Assembly: GCF_030540775.2 (NCBI RefSeq)
Contig: NZ_CP141266.1
Span: forward strand, 2,467,001-2,531,000
Direction: 5' to 3'
Length of the DNA stretch: 64,000 nucleotides
Source of the DNA: Flavivirga abyssicola
Lineage (GTDB): Bacteria; Bacteroidota; Bacteroidia; Flavobacteriales; Flavobacteriaceae
Below the pieces are notes generated by a model. The model made no database searches. It was not told the DNA's origin and saw nothing but the letters and a program-made list of their open reading frames with translations. A program made the position numbers and the translations under genes. Shown piece after piece: positions 62,325 through 64,000 of the stretch (position 1 is its first letter; every line of letters starts with the position of its first letter).

Positions 62325-64000
62325 ATGATTATGAAGACGAATAGAATGGTTATTTTCTTGACCTTTATGTTGTTTACTTTAGTAGCTTTTGCTCAAGAAG
62401 TTAATATTTATGTCTCTAAGAATGGAAATGATAGTAATTCCGGTTCCAAAAATAAACCAGTAGCAACACTAAACGCAGCAAGAGATTTAATTAGAAACTA
62501 TAAATCTACAAAAGTATACCCAAGTGAAGGGTTTGTAGTTTGGGTTTCTGCTGGAGAATATTACCAAAATAAGTCGTTTGAACTAAACGAATTAGATTCA
62601 GGCATACCGGGCATTCCAATTGTTTATAGAGCCGTTGAAGGCGATCAGGTTTTTTTAACAGGAGGCATTTCTATAGCTGCGAAAAACTTTAAGAAATTAA
62701 AATCGAAATCAATTAAACAAAGATTGACACCTAAAGCTGTTAAGAATATTCGTGTTGCGGATTTAAAGGCTTTAGGAATTACAGATTATGGAACACATAA
62801 GCAATACGGTCATGCACTTTCAGTTTATCCGGCACCCATAGAACTTTTTTTTAATGATGAACCAATGACAATTGCACGCTATCCAAATGAAGGGTTTGTT
62901 CAGATAGAGGAAGTTGTTGAGGAAGGGTCTATCCCTAGAGCAGGAGATTATTCAGAACGTGGAGGGATTATTAAATATAAAGATGAGCGTCACTCTTTAT
63001 GGGCAGGCAATGATGATGTATGGTTTCAAGGAACTTTTAAGAATGGTTATGCAGATGATAAACTTCATGTAGAATATATCGATCCTAAAAAAAAACACAT
63101 CAAATTTTCTAAACCCCATATGTATGGGCTAAGATCAGGAAAAAAATACACACACTATGTGGCATTAAACATTTTAGATGAATTGGACATGCCTGGTGAG
63201 TGGTATGTAGATCGTAAACTAGGAAAGCTTTATTTCTGGCCAACATCCGATATTAACAAAGGCACTGTAAAAATATCAGTTATTGAAGATCCTGTGGTGA
63301 GTATAGAAGGAGCATGTCATATAGTTTTTCGTGATTTTACTGTTGAAAATGGCAGAGGTATTGGTATTTATATGGAGAGAGGTTCTAATAATGTAGTGGC
63401 AGGTTGTACAGTAAGAAATTTTGGGACAACAGGCATTTTTATGGGACAAGGCTCTAAACAAACGGTTCCTTATATTACGCATGACCATTATGAAGGCGTG
63501 CCAATTTCGAGACGAGTAGGTAATTATGCAGGGCATATTTATAAGTATACAACCTGGAATCGTAAAGCAGGAAAAAATAATAAAATACTTAGCTGCGATG
63601 TTTATAATACTGGTACTGGAGGTATTGTGCTAAGTGGAGGAAGCAAACGTAAATTGATTCCCGGAAATAATGTTGTTGAAAATTGTAAAATTCATGACTA
63701 CAACCGCAGAAATAAATTTCGTTGGGGAGGTGTTGTTGTAGATGGTTGTGGAAATAAGGTAAAGCACAATGAAATTTACAATTCCGATTTTCAAGCCATC
63801 TTTACGGTTGGACCAGAACATATTTTTGAGTACAATAATATCCATCATGTAGTTATGCATTCTGATGACGTTTCTGTTTGGTATACGGGGCGTGATCCTA
63901 GTGATAGAGGACAAATTATAAGATATAACTATTTCCATGATTGTGGAAATAAAGAGCGTATGAATATGGGGATTTATTGTGATGATTCTTCTGGTGGAAT
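62325..64000 (+). CDS. Parallel beta-helix carbohydrate-active protein, GH141-like, cut off by window edge
   Basis: The frame opens at ATG 62325 (an alternative ATG is at 62331) and runs without a stop for 558 codons to the window edge, so the 3' end is missing. A signal peptide (about 1-24, ending VAFAQ) is followed by the entry IYVSKNGNDSNSGSKNKPVA and VSAGEYYQNKSF. Beta-helix coils follow, such as NNVVAGCTVRNFGTTGIFMG, NKILSCDVYNTGTGGIVLSG and HIFEYNNIHHVVMHSDDVSV. The layout, with ARYPNEGF and LDELDMPGEWYVDRKLGKLYFWP, fits GH141-type and related beta-helix glycosidases. It lies 99 bp after the fucosidase gene. Exact activity is not certain. Confidence 0.8.
   Translation, partial: MIMKTNRMVIFLTFMLFTLVAFAQEVNIYVSKNGNDSNSGSKNKPVATLNAARDLIRNYKSTKVYPSEGFVVWVSAGEYYQNKSFELNELDSGIPGIPIVYRAVEGDQVFLTGGISIAAKNFKKLKSKSIKQRLTPKAVKNIRVADLKALGITDYGTHKQYGHALSVYPAPIELFFNDEPMTIARYPNEGFVQIEEVVEEGSIPRAGDYSERGGIIKYKDERHSLWAGNDDVWFQGTFKNGYADDKLHVEYIDPKKKHIKFSKPHMYGLRSGKKYTHYVALNILDELDMPGEWYVDRKLGKLYFWPTSDINKGTVKISVIEDPVVSIEGACHIVFRDFTVENGRGIGIYMERGSNNVVAGCTVRNFGTTGIFMGQGSKQTVPYITHDHYEGVPISRRVGNYAGHIYKYTTWNRKAGKNNKILSCDVYNTGTGGIVLSGGSKRKLIPGNNVVENCKIHDYNRRNKFRWGGVVVDGCGNKVKHNEIYNSDFQAIFTVGPEHIFEYNNIHHVVMHSDDVSVWYTGRDPSDRGQIIRYNYFHDCGNKERMNMGIYCDDSSGG

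Noticed and set aside
1-64000. CRISPR arrays, tRNA, rRNA, prophage or integrase genes
   Set aside because: No regularly spaced repeats, no cloverleaf-like sequences in gaps and no phage or integrase products were seen.

Overview
The window looks like the chromosome of a member of the Bacteroidota, most likely a (probably marine) Flavobacteriaceae. The DNA is AT-rich. SusC/SusD pairs, FecR/ECF-sigma regulation, a hybrid two-component regulator, a type IX secretion sorting domain, DUF4407, DUF4230 and DUF5107 proteins, and flavobacterial-style palindromic intergenic repeats all point the same way. No rRNA, tRNA, CRISPR array, phage or intact insertion sequence was seen.

Layout. (1) Positions 1-9500 hold housekeeping and small genes: a truncated LPG-synthase-type membrane protein, an outer-membrane barrel protein, ruvC, hemW, a cyclase-family amidohydrolase, DUF4230, an MmcQ/YjbR protein, a duplicated-domain secreted protein of unknown function, a PhnA-type protein, an NTF2-like/GNAT pair, a STAS-like protein and a DUF4407 membrane protein. 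(2) Positions 9655-13969 hold an AraC regulator divergent from a large DUF5107-TPR protein. (3) Positions 14096-24905 are a first polysaccharide utilisation locus (PUL A): ECF sigma factor, FecR anti-sigma, a SusC with an STN signalling domain, SusD, a GH3 enzyme and a T9SS-sorted protein. (4) Positions 25924-64000 are a second, larger locus (PUL B, running off the right edge) with its own hybrid two-component regulator. It has three rightward transcription blocks: a beta-helix/DUF1080 fusion, an unrecognised 813-aa protein and a GH127/146-type enzyme (25924-33524); two FISUMP lipoproteins, two SusC/SusD pairs and a DUF1735/DUF4361-like lipoprotein (34272-48828); and GH97, sulfatase, GH3, GH29 and a second beta-helix protein (54708-64000).

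How the genes could work together. In PUL A, ligand passage through the STN-bearing SusC would release the ECF sigma factor from FecR and activate the susCD-GH3 genes. In PUL B, oligosaccharide sensed by the periplasmic propeller of the hybrid regulator (49760-53839) would drive expression of binding and uptake proteins and of a mostly periplasmic enzyme set. The enzyme mix (sulfatase, GH29 fucosidase-type, GH127/146 arabinofuranosidase-type, GH97, GH3, two beta-helix proteins) suggests a branched, sulfated heteropolysaccharide with fucose and probably arabinose, such as an algal glycan. That substrate is an inference, not something the sequence shows.

Most notable for follow-up: the unrecognised 813-aa protein next to the beta-helix/DUF1080 fusion; a GH97 with unusual catalytic-region residues; a very divergent second SusC; tandem FISUMP surface lipoproteins with strongly conserved C-termini; about 230-bp inverted repeat copies bracketing 24 kb of PUL B; and a hairpin-rich long leader before the GH97 gene.
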